The position numbers were made by a program, and so were the translations under genes. Shown piece by piece: positions 25,830 to 40,958 of a DNA stretch of 64,000 nt. Source of the DNA: Homarus americanus (lineage: Eukaryota; Arthropoda; Malacostraca; Decapoda; Nephropidae); contig NW_024736071.1 in assembly GCF_018991925.1 (NCBI RefSeq), positions 15,638,916 to 15,702,915 on the forward strand, in the 5' to 3' direction. Below the pieces are notes generated by a model. The model had not been told where the DNA came from. It did not search any database and saw only the letters and a program-made list of their open reading frames with translations. Within the stretch, counting starts at the first letter, position 1. Every line of letters starts with the position of its first letter.

Positions 25830-27417
25830 GTGAGGTGTTGATGTGGAATTAATATGGAGGGATCAGGAGCACCTGCCCCACCCATTTCTGTAAATGTTTA
25901 GTGTTTGGAATACCATCAGTCTACTTGTTGGGGCTTATGGGCTTAACCTGCTCTGGGACATAGCAAATTTGTCAACTGGCATATGGTGGGGCTCTTGTTA
26001 GTTCGAGTCACTTTCTAAATCTTTATATATATTTTTTTACTACCAGTGTGTTAAATGTTGGTGATATGAACTTATGTGGGTGCAAGGAACTCTTTGCTCT
26101 TTATTTGTGATGGTAAATAAGCAGTGGAAGTAGTAGTTGGGTTTCTTTGTCTGCAAATGCAACATTGAAACATTGATACTTTGTAAATATAAGCAGTATT
26201 TCTTTTATTTGCTAATATAAATTTCCCTCTTTTGATGAGTTTCATTGAATGAATGTTATTATCCTCTAGTAACCTCATTCAACGAGTTGTGAATGATGTC
26301 ATAGATGGAATAGATAAACAAACCTTTTTCTTGTGCTGACATAGGTTGATATACAGTACATAGTCGTTATATGGTGAAAAAATAAATTGTTTCGGGCTTT
26401 TTAGATAATCTCCAGAAGACAACTGGAAAAATATTGGGATATAGGTGTAATATACACTCATGGGAAATGGTTCTCTCGTCTTTTATTAAAATTACTTACA
26501 AATGTGTACAGTATGCTGTAGTTATGTATTTTGTTTGTGTTAAATTACAAGCTTGCAAGTACTGTACCTGTATGGCTATTTCCCATTTCTCTTTGTATTT
26601 TATCTCCTGCTGCTCACAATTGCTGCTGCTCCCATTTGTCTGAGTTTTCGGCATTCTCATTTTTAGTATGACATTGTATTTGCTTCTTTTCCGTTAGTTG
26701 AGGTCTGATTAAATTTCTTCATTTGTGAAAGTTTAACCTTCTTGAATTGTTTAGTTAGTTATTGGAGTACAGTATTATATGTGATTTAGGCATGTTAGCC
26801 AGTTGATTATTGGTAACTATTTTTTGAATTAGCTAGCTTTCAGATATATTTGCGAGTCATATACTGTACTGTATATTAATTGTATTGTACCTTGAAATAT
26901 CAAGAATACATCTTTGTATACCATTTTTTTTACAGTGCAACATTTTGTGGGGATGGTATTTCAATTTGATGAAGGTAAAATTGCGAACTACATATTGTTA
27001 TAATATGAAAAGGGTAAATATTGCATCTATTGCACTAGTTTACCAGTATTTACATGTCTTAATAGAACTTTCATTTTGAGCATTTAATCACCAGTGGTGA
27101 ACAAGCAGATGGATAGAGCAGGCCCTCTTTAGTACAGCATTGAATGTGCTGTATGTTGATCTGAGGATTGAAGAACTGACTTAGCTACTTGGAAAATACT
27201 AACCTTTTGAAACAAATCATTATTGGCATTGGTATCATTTACAGACTTTATCATGAAAGGGTTACAGCTAATAGGATGGTAAAATGTATTTTTAGGGTTT
27301 TAGTGCAGCTATTGAAAGTTTTGTTCAGTAGATGCTTCAGAATTTTCCAACAATTTTGTTTCATAGATGTACAGTAGTTGAAATCTGTGTCTACAAAGCT
27401 GGATTCTCAAATAACAT

Positions 27418-27556
<139 letters not shown>

Positions 27557-27709
27557 GTATATCTCGGCCTATAAGGCGTCGGGGTGCATAAGACGGCCCC
27601 CCCAAATTTCCATTTAAAAAGTAGCTTTTGAGCTCTATTCGCTGTATAAGACCAGTACCCCAAATGTGACACTTACCCACTGACTCAGTAGTCCTCTACC
27701 AACCATCCT

Positions 27710-27957
27710 TGGTTTTTTAAAATAAGGCCAATTCACTTCAAGTAATGTCATCAAATGTTACCCGCTGGTGTAGTGTAAACACTAGTGACGTCACTGAAGC
27801 GTCTGCTATTTACCGGTAACTGGAACTAATGTCGGTGTCGAGTAAAATTTTTCCATTTACTTGAAATGGATTTACCGATTTATTTGTTTATTTATAATAT
27901 ACTGTAACATATTAAACACACTGCAAGTATTTTCTTTAATTTATATGCTTGCTTCAC
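27710..27957. repeat. direct repeat, left copy
   Basis: It shares AAATAAGGCCAATTCACTT, GGAACTAATGTCGGTGT and TTAAACACACTGCAAGTATT, in order, with 30190-30425, with small indels between. Confidence 0.85.
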
Positions 27958-28853
27958 ACGAGACGATCGGTGGTGGGAGTGTTACCTCGTCTCGGTGGTG
28001 GGACTGTGTTCCCACTGTTTACCGTACTTTTTTTTAGTAAGTTCATTTTTGTTAGATTTTTTACTAATAGTGTTATTTTATGTGGATAAAAATGTTACAA
28101 TGGACTTAAAACTATAAAAAATCATCTAAGCATGCTTGAAAACATACATATCGACACCAAGATCACCCAGATTGACCAACTACATCAATTTCTATAAGAA
28201 AAATCAACTTTTGAAGGTCAATATGGCGGTCACCTTGAAAAATGGTCGCCATCTTGAATTTTTAAATGGCCAATCAGGCAGACTTGACTAGTAACCATTA
28301 GAGAATTACCATGCCAAATTTGGTGCTTGTACCACCATTTTCATGATTCTCTTGAAAAATTGCATTTAGCTGCCCCACTAATGTCACCACTCCCATCTCA
28401 ACATGACACTCGTATACTGAAATATTGTATTTCATACTACATATGACTTTACAAAAAGAAATGTCCACGTCTGGTTAAATAACTCTTGTAGATATAATAC
28501 CAGTTGAATAAACGAAACTAAAAAACTGGAGATTGTAATTACAGTGAAGCCTTGACAACTCCATTATGAAGTTAGGGATTAGATGACGCCAAATACAATC
28601 ACCTTAATGCACTTTAAGAGAGAGGAGTCACCGTGCCAGGGCTTAATATTATCCTGGACCCTAGAGGTTGATGACGTATTCAGTGTCGGGCAGAAATACA
28701 TCGATGTACACAGCACCTGATCCCAATCAACTCCAGTATAGGTGTTAATAATGTAGAGGTGACCAGGTGTGTTGCACGTTGGTAGTGTTGGATGGTGATG
28801 CAGGAAAGAGGTAGTGTGTTGAGGGTGGTGTGTGGTTATGACTCACTCCCACA

Positions 28854-29735
28854 ACCCCCCCACACCACTCACACATCCTCACAACTGTACCACAAAGCCC
28901 CCACACTACTCATACAGCATCCTCACAACACTACCACAACCCCCCCACACCACTCACACATCCTCACAACTGTACCACAAAGCCCCCACACTACTCATAC
29001 AGCATCCTCACAACACTACCACAACCCCCCCACACCACTCACACATCCTCACAACACTACCACAACCCCCCCACACCACTCACACATCCTCACAACTGTA
29101 CCACAAAGCCCCCACACTACTCATACCGCATCCTCCTAACACTACCACTGCACAACCCCCACACCACTACACATCTCACAACTGAACCACAAAGCCCCAC
29201 ACTACCATACCGCATCCTCCTAACACTACCACTGCACCCCCCCACACCACTCACACATCCTCACAACTGAACCACAAAGTCCCTACACTACTCATACCGC
29301 ATCCCTCCTAACACTACCACTGCACAACCCCCACACCACTCACACATCCTCACAACTGAACCACAAAGCTCCCCCACACTACTCATACTGCATCCTCCTA
29401 ACACTACCACTGCACAACCCCCACACCACTTACAAATCCCCACACTACCACAACCCCCCCACACCACCTTCCACACATCCTCACAACTGAACCACAAAGC
29501 CCCCACACTACTCATACAGCATCCTCATAACACTACCACAACCCCTACACCACTCACAAATCCTCACACTACCACAACCTCCCACACCACTTACACATCC
29601 TCACAACACTACCACAACCCCCACACCACTCACACATCCTCACAACACTACCACAACCCCCCACACCACATACACATCCTCACAACACTACCACAACCCC
29701 CCACACCACTCACACATCCTCACAACACTACCATA
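28854..29735. repeat. C/A-rich minisatellite (about 44-bp half-units)
   Basis: Units of the type CCACACCACTCACACATCCT alternate with CACACTACTCATACAGCATC, joined by runs of C and CACAACACTACCACAACC. Early copies are nearly identical; later ones diverge (CTGTACC to CTGAACC, added CTGCACAA). The strand asymmetry is extreme, almost only C and A on the + strand with a few T. Open frames through it are Pro/His/Thr repeats, not genes. Confidence 0.93.
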
Positions 29736-30189
29736 ATAAAATGAATTATTTATAGTGTGGTCGATTTCCTACACAAAGACGGGCTATAAATAGCAGTCTT
29801 ATCTCCCCTCCATCTCTTACCCTCTGTTCTCAGAAAGAAGGTCTTGGTAAATAACTTTTGTTTGTTTATTTTCATTGTTTGTCTAATTTATAATGTTGTA
29901 TCAAAGTAATATTACTAAAATTTGTGTATAGGTAGTAGGCAGCTACCAAACGGAGATACTACCACCTGGGAAGATACTGGAAGCATAATGTACAGTATTG
30001 TCTAATGGTAGATCCTACTTCCATATGGCATCACGAAAATTGTGACCAAGTCTTAGGTTACTGATCTATCTTTCTGCCTCATTTACACACAATTGCAGTT
30101 TCAATTGTTTCTCTTCCTCTGGCAACACAACATACATACAATATAATGCTTCTCACCTTTGATCTTTTTTCCCTTTTGCATTTATTTAT

Positions 30190-30425
30190 GGTTGGTTATT
30201 TAAAATAAGGCCAATTCACTTAAAAGTATTGGCATCAAATTTTACGGGCTGGTGTACACTAGTGACTCACTTAAGCGTCAGTTATTTAACTGGAACTAAT
30301 GTCGGTGTGAGTAAAATATTTCCATTTACTTTTAATAGATTTGCCGATTTATTTGTTTATTTATTTATTTATAATATACTGTAATATATTAAACACACTG
30401 CAAGTATTTTCTTTAATTATATACC
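30190..30425. repeat. direct repeat, right copy
   Basis: Counterpart of 27710-27957, with small indels and an extra TTTATTTA in the run before TATAATATACTGTAA. It lies about 2.5 kb away in the same orientation. Confidence 0.85.
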
Positions 30426-31088
30426 TGTTTTGCGAAAAAGGGAGGCTACCATTATACCTGGTAGGTGCAGTTGACCAGACATTTATGGTGATCATTAAGG
30501 AACAAACTCCGAATCCATGACGTGACTTCTGTTCATAATTTATATCCTAAATTTACCACTGTCAGTAGTTTCAAGAATTAACGCAATTTACTAAATATTC
30601 TTTGTAAAAAAATAAATTTTAAATGAATTATTTATAGTAGATAAGTATTATGATCAGTAAATATACAGATATGCATTACTGACCACCTCCGAACACAAGG
30701 ACGGCTAAATATAGCCACAGGCGGTCACATTCAAGGTCACTTTCCCTTTCTTGTCACTGGCAAATGGGGGGAGGTGATGATAGCAGCTGTGTTTATTACC
30801 GGGGTATATTGTTCTTTTACGGTATGTTAGACAGGTTTATTATACATTTTTATTATTTTAATATACCGGTAATCTTCATTTTAATCCAGCTTCCCAAACG
30901 TAAGTTTCAGTATAAAATAATTAGTGGTAGGACCTTGCGAGTGGTTTACGCACCACTCTTGACATGCTAAACCCTACACCCACAATATTTAAGAGGTAAG
31001 AATTTTATATCTGGTGCTTAAGACGACCCCCTAACTTTGGGCTGATTTTTGTACGGTTCAAATTCAGTCTTATAGGCTGAGATATACG

Positions 31089-31090
<2 letters not shown>

Positions 31091-31172
<82 letters not shown>
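31091..31172. repeat. (TA)n microsatellite, right of the composite element
   Basis: GTG followed by about 78 bases of TA immediately after the ATACGGT end of the composite element. Confidence 0.96.
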
Positions 31173-31174
<2 letters not shown>

Positions 31175-34100
31175 TGGAGTTTCTTAAGGAATAACACCCT
31201 GATTGATCACTGAAAGATTGATCATAAGTTGTGTCAGTGTAGATTAGTTGGCAGGAACTCGGTGAGCAGTTCTCTCAGTATACATTCTCTGTATTCACTA
31301 AAATAGCTGACAAGAATTTTTGAAATTGCAAAAATCTTTCTCAAACTTAATTTTTTTAATAATATTGAATTCAGCATATGTAAAGGGCCCCCTTTGTATT
31401 GTTATTCTTTGCCAAATATCTTGAAATCACTCGTGTTGATAAATACTGTACAGGCAGGCCCTGATATACTATAAAAGAATTGGATTCATGAGAAGTAGTT
31501 AGAAATAAATATACTCCCAGGTGTTGATTTATGAGCAAAAAACCCCAATTAAAAAAAAAGTTTTAATAAGGATTAATGAAAATACTGTTTAGCACTGTAT
31601 GCCAAAATATAGTTTTTTCTTAATACAGGTATGCTTATCTACTTCAATAACTTATTTATTAATCTCTAATACGATACTACAGGGTATAATACTTAAACTA
31701 ACTGACAAGGAGTCGACTTGTTTCCACGAGCACAGTCACTGAGCCAGTTGCCTGATTGTCCAATTTCTCCTCATTTACACTCTTGTAATATGTGGAAAAT
31801 TAAATAAAAGAAAATTTCATAAGCTAATTATACTACAGTATATACAATAAAGGTACAGGTATAAAAATTTGGACTACTGTACTGCATGTACAGTACTATA
31901 TCATTTAATATGTGTAATTTTATCTTTTAATCATTGTGCCCACTAACAATGTTATTTTAACTGTTTTGTGGTGGTTTGTGGTAAAGTACAGGGTATTTAT
32001 TTTATATTTTATTTTTTAGGAATGTATATCAGTTTTTATAATGGGATTTTATGAGAGAATTTGCATCAAGGTTACTAAAGGTTTTCAGGAACATACCGTA
32101 CCGAACCCCTTTCATAAATCGGGGTCTGCCTGCAGTTTTTTGTTCCAATATACAGTACATCGGGTGATTCTTAAATCTTTCCCACTCTGAATCAGTACAA
32201 AAGTGATGATAACGAAATTACCTAGTACACTTTGTATTGTGAAATATGAATTCCTTTATTATTAACTTTTCCTTCTTCCAGAATTGTATTTTGCTTAAAA
32301 CTGTTTTCCCAGTGACAGGGGAGTGATGCATGTGGTTACCCGGTAATCACTTTGAATATTTAATCACTTCTTGCTGGCAGGTGGTTTGTTGGTAAAGATT
32401 TTTTATTTTTTATTTTTTTATTTTATTATTTTTATAAGAATTATTTTGTTTGACTAATCATTCCTTTATGGGTACTAACTTGAAACTAAGCAAATTCACT
32501 GTTATAAAGTTGAGGGTGCCTACAGTATATGTTTTAGTGTTATGGTAAGGGAAATGATATAGGTAAATGCATTACTTTCACTCCTTTCCACCATTACTGT
32601 ACTTGCATTTCCCCTCCTCTCACTTTAGGTTACTGGACTGTAGTTTCTTTTTTAAATTTCTCCGGGATGAATATACACTATACTGAAGAGAGATAGGTTG
32701 TAATAGTGTTTTCTAGTACTGTATATTAACGATGCTGCTGGATGATAACGCAGATTTACGTGTTAAAAAAAAGGGGATAATTAATGGCTGTCCTGCCTTC
32801 AGATTTACTTAATGCTGTTATTTGTGTTTCAGTGAAGAGAAATATTTAAAATGTCAAAATAATGTACTGTATCTCCATCAAGGTTCAAAGCTCCTTGGTG
32901 GTTGTACAGTACTGTATACAGATTAATATAAAATTTATTTCCATGTAATCCTAATAACATATTTAATTTGATCTACTGTTCTGTTGGCAATAATTATTAT
33001 ATTAGTTATGTGGATTTAGAATGTAATTATTTTAACTGTGGGATGCTGTACTATTCTGTATTTTCTTTTTATTATTTGGATAGTGAATGCTTGTACATGC
33101 ACAATTACATATTTATTTTGTTTAATTATTGATATGTCTTCAAGATTGGTTCTTAACATTATGGCTTATTTCCTGGTCAGTCATGGGATTGAGAAGTTTG
33201 ATGACAGACTTTCCTGTGTCCAGAACTGTTTTTGTTGGGTCAGAGTGGATGCTACCAGTTTTGCTGCTTGTTAGTTTTATTCACATGTTGAATTTGGTCT
33301 TGTTTACTTATGATCATTAGCCAAGTGGACGAGTATCTGTGTTTTTGGTTTTGTAGTTCTTTGAGTTGTTTGGGTATTTCAGTTCTAGAATATGCCAGTT
33401 GCTGCCTTGGCTTTATAAATTTATTATTAATATTATTCTTTTATTTCAAATGTGTTTGTGTATGTGTATGTTAATACATATGCAAACATGCATCAGTAAA
33501 TACACTGACTACCTTTCAAAGATATTTTTGTGCATAGATGGACATGCAGATTTATCTTGTATCTTAACTTTATTATCAAAACGTACTAACACATTTGCAA
33601 TCACATGACACACAAAGCCTACATGCACATAAGATATACCATACTCTCTTTCTCTCCCTCCCTCCCTCTCTCTTCTCTTCTCACTTTTTTCATGTCTTAT
33701 TGTAGATCCAGCAACCTTGATTGTGTATCCATTCAACATACCTTTTCTTTACCAGCATGATACAGTACAGTACTCTACATAAATATTTTACTAGTACTGT
33801 ACAATCTGTAAATTTTACATGCAATTTCCTGATAGAAGAAATTTGCTTAAAACAAGAATTTGGTCTTTATCAATAACAATCGTCTTATCAGGTTCTCTAA
33901 GTCTGCTGTTGTCTGCTGATTCTCACTACTGTACTGTATTTCCTAAGTGAATTCTTGGAACAGTATTATTGATTGTCCTTCTTTGTAAGCCAGTGGTGTT
34001 TAAGCACTGGCTGTCATATCTCTGGGTGACTACCAGTTTTACAGTCATAGGTAATTTCCTTGCAGTGTGGTATGAGGTGCTTAAGTAGCCCTGGATTATA

Positions 34101-34692
34101 TTTGAGGACTACAATATACAAAGTAGTAGCAAAATTGTGTGTTGTGCATCTTATGAGTCATCTTTGTGCAACTTACAATATGTTTTTTGTCCCTATCTGT
34201 TTAAGATAGTGTTCTCTGTACATTTACACTCTCAATGCTTTGTATTATTCTTAAATGATTGTTTTGTATTCTATGTTTCTCATCCATCCTTTTAACACTT
34301 CAGTAAATAGGCCTCTCTGTAAGTAAATACTCCTGTGTTGTACATTTTGTGATTCCAGACACATTCTTTATACAATAAGGCTGTCAGTGTATTGTTTTAG
34401 TCTGTAGAATTAGATCATTGTTCCAAGCTCAGTGGATACAATAAGGCTCACAACGAAAATATTATTGAAATATGCTTAAGTTATCCCCCAACAGAAAAGT
34501 AGATCACAAAACTGAAATAACACCAATGGAACACATTAATTAAATATTTTTATTACTCTGACACTTTGATCATGCATATTATGTGTCTATATCCAATAAA
34601 ATGTCTTTTTAATTCTTCATTCAGATACACAAATCATACTATATCCTGGAAACTATATCCTAGTACTGTAGTAAACAAATTGGCTTGTGCAA

Positions 34693-34699
<7 letters not shown>

Positions 34700-34748
<49 letters not shown>
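34700..34748. repeat. (CT)n microsatellite
   Basis: Uninterrupted CT dinucleotides over about 48 bases. Confidence 0.96.
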
Positions 34749-34751
<3 letters not shown>

Positions 34752-35882
34752 GTTTTATGTATATCACAATTTTAGAAATGCATCATAGAGAGTTGTTTAA
34801 ATTATAATACATAATAGAGAGTTGGTATGGGTCTTCAATCGGAATAATGCTTCTTTATACTAAACATCATGTGTGGTATTATCTTCATCAGTATTATCAT
34901 TCACAGGATGTGCATATAATGTGACTTAACATGATGGACAGTATTAATAAGACAGAATTATCGTCTGTACAGTTAACTGCCATTTTACTTACCACAGCAA
35001 GGAAGACTTACAGTATAACACAGTTCTTATGAGATGTTCTCAGCCCAGTGGAAGCTGCTTAGTATTAAAAAGAAAATCGCATTAATAAATTATTTAATTT
35101 AAGGTTTGATGGGTACCAAATTATTAAGAAAAAAGAGAGGAAAATTTCAAATTTCTAAACACTTGTTACATACCTGTATTTGCAGCACTTTGTCTTCATA
35201 GCAGTAGGTTATTGTATACAGTACAAGTCTTTTGAGCTGAAAATATCAGAATATTAGTTTGCCTATATAATATTTATTGTAAAGAATTATAACAGTTTGT
35301 CTGCCTGCCTCAGTTTCCTTACTGCATACTGAATAGAAATCTTTAAGTCCCCCAAAAATATTTTTTTGGCCCGAAATCACACACACAGTCATAATGAGTT
35401 AAACTTTGAAGTCAGTTTGTTTCTGATTTCTTTTTCTATTGCCTATATAAGAATGTGATATACAAATATTGTTAGGTTTGATTCTCGTATTAATGACCTC
35501 TTTCTTCCTCTCCTATTATACGCCATATATGCATTTACCAATATAGCAAATGTCCATATACTGCCTTTACAGTGTGCTTTATTTTTTATTATTTATTTTT
35601 TTTACCTGTTGGTGCCTTGCTAGTCTCGGTAGTGAGACCTTTAGCTCTGCACACAGTAATTCCTGGAGGAATTTGTGGCTTTTCTTACAAAGCAAAGCTT
35701 CTCTTTTAGCCCCACAATGTTTAAGGTTTCATCGATCCCTGATTTTGCAAATAATCGCTCAACATTAGTTGCTGATGACGTGCTATAGTTTTTATCTGGT
35801 GTTTTGTTGTTTTGATGCTGCCATTAATTTTAGAAAGTCTCAGATACTTTTATGTTACTGATGACATACAAAACTATATGTT

Positions 35883-35884
<2 letters not shown>

Positions 35885-35920
<36 letters not shown>
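35885..35920. repeat. (CA)n microsatellite followed by (GA)n
   Basis: CA units are followed directly by CACGCACGAGAGAGAGGGAGAG. Confidence 0.93.
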
Positions 35921-35921
<1 letters not shown>

Positions 35922-37385
35922 GAGAGAGAGGGAGAGAGTAATGTAATTTTATGTAAAACTACATATCGGTAGAACCATTAACATATTATATACCTGTATA
36001 GCACCTGTACATTATTATTCATTAAGTTCTGATAGGTTGTGTGAAGTGAAAGAGAAACCAAACGGTTATATACAGTATTTGGGCCTTGTGGAAAGTAAAG
36101 AGCATATCAGATTTCATTTATTACAGTAGACAGAGAGAATAATTCTGTTTACTGTTTAGTATTCTTGGTGTTGGCTACCTATAATTAGAGCAGGGTAAGA
36201 CTTAGAAGGAGTAGAAAAAATAGTTATTGATTGTAATACAGTAGTGGAAAATGTGTGTGGTAGTTGTGGACAAAAAAGGGATGCATTTTCAGCAACAAAT
36301 TAATTAAAGACAGTGTCAGAGTAAATTTGCACAGGACATTTTAGCTTAGTGGAGTACTGAATAAGTATGATTGTGTTTGAAGTTTGAAAAGCTTTTTAAA
36401 TAAGAATTAAGGAATGAAACAAGACTGTATTTGGTAGTGTTGTTAGTAGGATAAAGTGGATACTATAAGAAGAAAAAAAAATGGATTTTAACCCTTTTAC
36501 TGCATACATATATTTTCTATATATATATATATGTCACAAAAATTCTCTAATATTTGTGCCATTTGAAGAAAATTTTATATACATCCAAAAATTAGAGAAA
36601 AATGAAAATCATCATCAGGCAAATGGTACATATGTCATTTAGTTGAAATAAGTCAAGCAGCGGCTGATTTGCTTAATTATTATAAATCATGTTAATGAAA
36701 ATACCAAATACAGTACAGTAGAACATTATGCACATTATAAATTACTATTTTAACAATACAGTGTACTAAATAAAAAGGCGGATCCTAAATATAAAGATAT
36801 TCGCACAAGCTACATACAGTATTGTGAAAATTAGATCCTATATATTTATCTTATAATAAATAATGATACAGTACAGTTATGGCAAAATGATTTTAGTACT
36901 GTACGAATTATATATTATGAAGCATTGCAAAATTATATAAAAAAACATTACATTACACTACAGTATATAGAAAGTAAGGCCAATATCATTCATATAAACA
37001 AATACTGTATACAATATTTTACTGCGCTAACATACTTTCCTAAATCTGGTTAGGTTATAGTTGACTAATAAATTGAGAAGATACTACTTAAGAGACAAGA
37101 GTAAGGGCCATTTACCATGTTGTCAGTCAGTTGATTGAATATTTACACAATGCTGCTGCTTTGAGCTATACATAGAAAGTAGCACTCTACAACCAGAATG
37201 TGCCTGTAAAAGGAGATCAACATGCCTGTCAATGTCAGAGGAGACTACAGCCTCCATTACATGTCTACAAATAAAAAAAAATGGCCATTCTCAGGTACTA
37301 TACAAAAATGAATAGTAATAATGTATATACAGTACCTATACAGTATATAAATTTAACTGTATTACACTATACAGTAATATGAATA

Positions 37386-38341
37386 CAGTAAACCCTCGAT
37401 ACTCATGGTTTCAGGATTCACAAGTTTTGCTTATTCACGATTTAGTATATATACAGTATATCTTAACCATTTGCAACCCCTGACTTGTAGTATTTGTAAT
37501 TTTTCAAGGAGTCAAAGTTCATGCATCATTGGGGTGAAACATTATATATCCATGAATTATCATCATATACTATATTGTAACCGTACAGTGCTGGTAAAAC
37601 CACATTCATTTCCCATAAACCACTTTCAAATTTACATAAGAATCAGAGAATGTTAAATTTTTACATTAATCAGTGTTGCATTAAGGTAAATTTTCACTCG
37701 GTTTATCCTTCGTGCTGTGTGTAGTACAGTACGTTGATTTCCATATTTTGGCGTTAAAAAATCATTAGATATTAAAGATCCCTTGCTAATATTACTCTAC
37801 TTAGTCTACTAGAAATATAGATATCTTCCTAATAAATAATAAACATGACTTGGGATATTACTGCCAATCTAACGACTGCAGTCTGTGTTAAACACTTAAA
37901 TGTGTTAGCCACTTCCGGTATATAGATCAGTGGTCCTCCCACCTCTATATTACAGTACTGAGAAAATGTATATAAGGATAATTTAAAACTTATGGGCTCA
38001 ACGTATTTGACGTACAGGAGTATTAAATTTTATATACAGTATATATTAATTTATTTCAGAGCTCATTAATTATCGTCACTCACACAATGGCACAAATTAT
38101 TATTGTCAGCATCAAAGATACCTGAAAATATAACACTGTCCATAGATTATTAATATTTAGAGATTCAGTACAGTGTTTGTTGAAGTCATTGTTCAACACC
38201 CCCTATTTATTTGGACCAGAAATCTAACCCCTTTTTTCTGTTGACGTGAAGCTTCCACATTCTTAGTTTCTGCATTCATTTTATTTTATTTTAGTTTATA
38301 TTTTGAGAAACCTAATCCTCAAGAGTATTGAGGGTCTGCTG
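37386..38341. mobile_element. non-autonomous Tigger/pogo-type element (956 bp)
   Basis: The left end CAGTAAACCCTCGATACTC and the complement of the right end, CAGCAGACCCTCAATACTC, form 19-bp inverted repeats with three mismatches, flanked by TA (37384-37385 and 38342-38343). The interior is AT-rich with no transposase frame. The end sequence differs from that of the autonomous element at 5020, so it is a different family. Confidence 0.85.
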
Positions 38342-40637
38342 TATACTGTACAGTACAGTATGTAAGTGAGATTAACCTCAAATCACAGAGATACTAAATG
38401 CACAAGAGGCAACATAGCAACTGTAAACACATACTGTACACTAAATCTGGTGTTGCTCGCCAATGGCAGCACATGTGGAGTTGTGGCTAAAATTTCAAAC
38501 TCGAGTTGGTAACTCTGTTGTTTGCTGTTGGAGGATTTTTTCATTTTTAGCCGTGGGTAAACTCATATCCCGCATCAGTGGCTATAAATGCCAAAACGGA
38601 TATACCTGCCCTCTGCAGCGAACAGATTAAAAGTTGAGAATTCCATAATTTTATTTTAGTAAAGAAAAGACATTGTGTGAATGTATTTAATATTTGGGGT
38701 ATAATATATTTAAACTTGTGTTAAGTAGAGGTGCTCATGAAGATACATAATAGAGCTTTACTGCTTGCTTAAATATCAGTACCTTTAGTTGATGTGGAGG
38801 TATTTAGAATATGTGATGAGAATGACTGTAAGAGAACTCGTTTAAAAATATTAACAAAATAAACCAAGATTTAGTGAGTGTAACTATAAAGGCTCTGGTA
38901 GTGGGTCAATTTCATAACAGAGGAATCAGTGAAGGAATTGGTAAATAATAATATACAAAACCTTTCATTTAGAGTTCTTTAGAGTCTTACAGAGAGGGAA
39001 AGTTGCCCAAAGACAGGATGGGTTTCCCAAATATTAGGATAATTTAAAAGATTGAATTTTATAAAAGGTTATGTGTGACAATTAACAAAATGTTTGAGTA
39101 AATGATAATTATATTAAAACAATTATTTAAAGACTGGGATTTATGGTTGAGAGCTTAACTTGGAAAATGCTAGTTTAGAAAATGTTGGGAAAGAGGAGGA
39201 AGGATTGTGAATTGTTTTAAAACTACTGTATACAAATTGTGAAAATCAATGACCCAAAAGTAGCTAAAGGCTACTGAGTAATTGAGTCAAGCATGAGGGA
39301 TGTAGGAATGGTTGAAATTTAATGACACTGATGATTTACAAAATTGTAAAAATAAAAAAAATAAAACAACGAAGAATAAATTAAAATGTGTGAAAAAAAG
39401 GGGGTTAGGCTACCAATCTGTGTAGCAAGTTGATTCTAATGTTATTTTTCTCTTGTCATATTGAACACAATTGCTAGGGACCTGGAAAGAATATTTTTCC
39501 ATGTGTGCATCTGTTTATGCTTCATCGGAACTTGATGAATTGGACATACAGAAATGGATTTCAATAAGATAATGAAAGAATTTATTAAATCTTTATATTC
39601 CCCCTTATTATGGAAAGTTATGGTCCATTTTGTCTATTGTATCGGGGACCATGGACCCATATGATCGACTTTTTATTTTGGAGAGAACTCATTCATGACC
39701 CCTGGTCTTAAATCTTAATGATTAAATATTTTTGATTACCGTAGGTAGAGGTTTCTAAGTGGGTCTCTTGTAGAAATATTTGAGACAAGTACAGTACAGT
39801 ATGGATATGCTGTACCAAATTAAAAAGTGTTTGGTAGATATTTGTACAATAATTACACAATCTCTTAGCATTAGTATATCTTGTTAAGACTCAAAATAAC
39901 TGGTTGTGTTTAGAACTCTATTTGTAGTTGGATGACAGGAATTGCTTAAAAATTAATGGTTCAGGTCAAGTTTTACTTGTCTGTTATTATGTTTTACAAT
40001 GACATTGATTAATGAAAGGCTACCTAATACTCTACAGTTTGAGAGATTTGGGAAGTTTTATGTTTGAGATCCTAATATTTGTAGCTTTTAGTTGAAATAA
40101 TTGTTTTTCTCAATAAGGGGAAGGAAATTGGGATGGAAAGATTATTAATTTATTGGTATTTTACTCAGCCAATTCCACTTTTTGGCATTTAACACAAATT
40201 CTCACACAACAGACATGCATGTCATCACATTCTCAATTAAATTCTTCAAACATTCATGTATACAGGCACACACTCGCACATGCACAAGAGTACAGTATGC
40301 CATTCTCTACTTGATGTCATTCAACTCTATTTTCCTCATTGATTGTAGAAGCTAGTCAAGACCTTTTCCTCTAGTGTCTAGGAATAGACAGTCCAGTAGT
40401 AATAGTTATATGATACTAAAACTAATGAAAATAAATGTGTGTAGATTATAAAATGAATAAATTTCACATTCTTTTCTTTATAATTTTATATTGTGATTGA
40501 ATTTTAATACAACAACTAGTAGAAAGCAATGAAAGCATTATCCTTAATATATCTTTTGAGTGTGTATAAAACCTGACTCCTGCATAAGTACTTTGTTGTC
40601 TTGAATGAGTACGTTTATTGTACAGTAAACACTTCAG
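38342..40637. other. babo: intronic AT-rich DNA before the transmembrane exon
   Basis: No gene or recognisable transposon end is seen. A somewhat GC-richer patch near 38440-38630 holds no supported exon. Confidence 0.6.
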
Positions 40638-40738
40638 AGTGGAAGTGGAGAGATCTGACTTTGGTGGCTGCAGTGGCTGTGTGTCTCCTACTCATCGTCG
40701 TCCTTGTTGCTGTGATGTGCTACTGGCACCACCGAAAG
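40638..40738 (+). CDS. babo: babo exon: transmembrane helix
   Basis: Acceptor ACACTTCAG, donor GTACTG. The first two bases complete Glu with the G of either ectodomain exon. The peptide runs EWKWRD, then a hydrophobic helix ([20 protein letters not shown]), then MCYWHHRK, a typical basic stop-transfer. It ends in phase 0. If both alternative exons were skipped, this exon would be read out of frame into a TGA at 41791-41793 in the next exon. Confidence 0.93.
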
Positions 40739-40815
40739 GTACTGTACTGTACACCTTTACTTATGCATCTTCTTTTATAGTACAGTATGTCCAAATGTGC
40801 CATCTTTGCAAAATT

Positions 40816-40958
<143 letters not shown>

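Larger units (their letters stand above)
31173..37385. other. babo: intronic AT-rich DNA without a supported gene
   Basis: Contains (CT)n at 34700-34748 and (CA)n at 35885-35920, plus many TACAGTA/TACTGTA motifs. No splice-bounded coding exon was seen; the longest open frames have no recognisable protein character. Confidence 0.6.

Noticed and set aside
28792..29185. Open frames rich in His, Pro and Thr
   Set aside because: They run through the C/A-rich minisatellite in overlapping frames; the period of the DNA explains them.
33038..33320. Open frames with several cysteines, considered as a third alternative babo exon
   Set aside because: They lack the CC-x4/5-CN box, suitable splice sites and the required phases.
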